In this document: in pieces, positions 63,686 to 64,000 of the stretch
Position numbering within the stretch: position 1 is the stretch's first letter
Layout: each line of letters starts with the position of its first letter
Assembly: GCA_000349905.1 (NCBI GenBank)
Contig: KB722736.1
Span: 248,001 to 312,000 of the forward strand
Source: Volvariella volvacea V23
Lineage: Eukaryota > Basidiomycota > Agaricomycetes > Agaricales > Pluteaceae
Direction: 5' to 3'
Length of the DNA: 64,000 bases
Notes under the pieces: generated by a model
Seen by the model: only the letters and a program-made list of their open reading frames with translations
The model's database searches: none
Told to the model about the DNA's origin: nothing
Program-made: the position numbers and the translations under genes

Positions 63686-64000
63686 TCACAGGGTAGCGAT
63701 AGCTGTCCTACCTGAAAACGCTATTTCCCAGATTGTCATCTTCTTGTCTAAGAATCCTGTTCCCCAAGCCATTTTGAGCTCTAATGATTTCATAGCACAT
63801 CTTCTGATAGAGACATTCTCTCTGATGGACGATATACGCCGGTCAAATTCTTCCGAGTTCATGGTACCAGGAAGACTACTTTCTGGAGTATTCAGTTGCA
63901 ACCATTGGATTTGGAACCGTTGTAGCTTGGGCATTCCGGCGACGCAACTGAGAAGGTGCTGACATCGTTCAACCGTAAGGTCCTAGCCGGTAGGTGTGGC
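63686..64000 (-). CDS. partial minus-strand gene at the window edge
   Basis: A frame running to 63686 reads VERCQHLLSCVAGMPKLQRF and continues IQWLQLNTPESSLP and MTIWEIAFSG. The spacing of Leu residues resembles the leucine-rich part of F-box proteins like its neighbour, but no signature is decisive. An in-frame TAG lies near 63985, so the first part belongs to another exon or the gene is broken. The rest lies outside the window. Confidence 0.35.

Overview
The window is nuclear DNA of a mushroom-forming basidiomycete (Agaricomycetes, probably Agaricales). The evidence is intron-rich genes with 45-70 nt GT-AG introns and CTRAY-like branch sites, 400-residue beta-propeller lectins of the Psathyrella velutina lectin (PVL) type, DUF6534-type seven-helix proteins, NACHT/NLR-like P-loop proteins and a degraded agaricomycete-type F-box gene. 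No rRNA, CRISPR array, phage or convincing tRNA gene was seen.

Layout. The left arm (1-11.7 kb) reads almost entirely on the minus strand: two DUF6534 genes, each with a truncated copy upstream, a broken pectate lyase and a broken PVL-type lectin. The core (13.5-25.2 kb) is conserved: a secreted, probably GPI-anchored alpha-amylase, a mitochondrial-type glutamyl-tRNA synthetase and a full-length UBR1 N-recognin. From 26.4 to 33.6 kb lie two NLR-like paralogues with matching exon structure and a shared, unrecognised C-terminal domain. An inverted-repeat element (MITE candidate) sits between them. An intact lectin follows at 34.8-36.0 kb. Next come a stretch without a confident gene, a 2,675-residue disordered protein with a C-terminal AT-hook (39.5-48.0 kb), and the ribosome assembly factor RSA3 (49.2-49.9 kb). 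The right arm (50.5-61.3 kb) repeats the left-arm families on the plus strand: intact pectate lyase, DUF6534 gene, lectin fragment, intact lectin, DUF6534 gene. A degraded F-box gene and a cut-off minus-strand reading frame end the window.

The main structural point is that about 2.7 kb (promoter repeat plus pectate lyase) occurs once in each orientation, at about 3.8-6.45 kb and 50.5-53.2 kb, each followed in its own reading direction by a DUF6534 gene. Housekeeping genes lie between the copies. The left copies of pectate lyase and lectin are broken while the right copies are intact. The arms therefore look like a lineage-specific duplicating block of plant-polysaccharide, lectin and membrane-protein genes around a conserved core. 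Two very small exons, 5 nt in the pectate lyases and 13 nt in the DUF6534 genes, are kept in every copy examined.

All gene models were assembled by eye from reading frames, splice signals and comparison between paralogues inside the window. Family names rest on recognised motifs, not on a database search.
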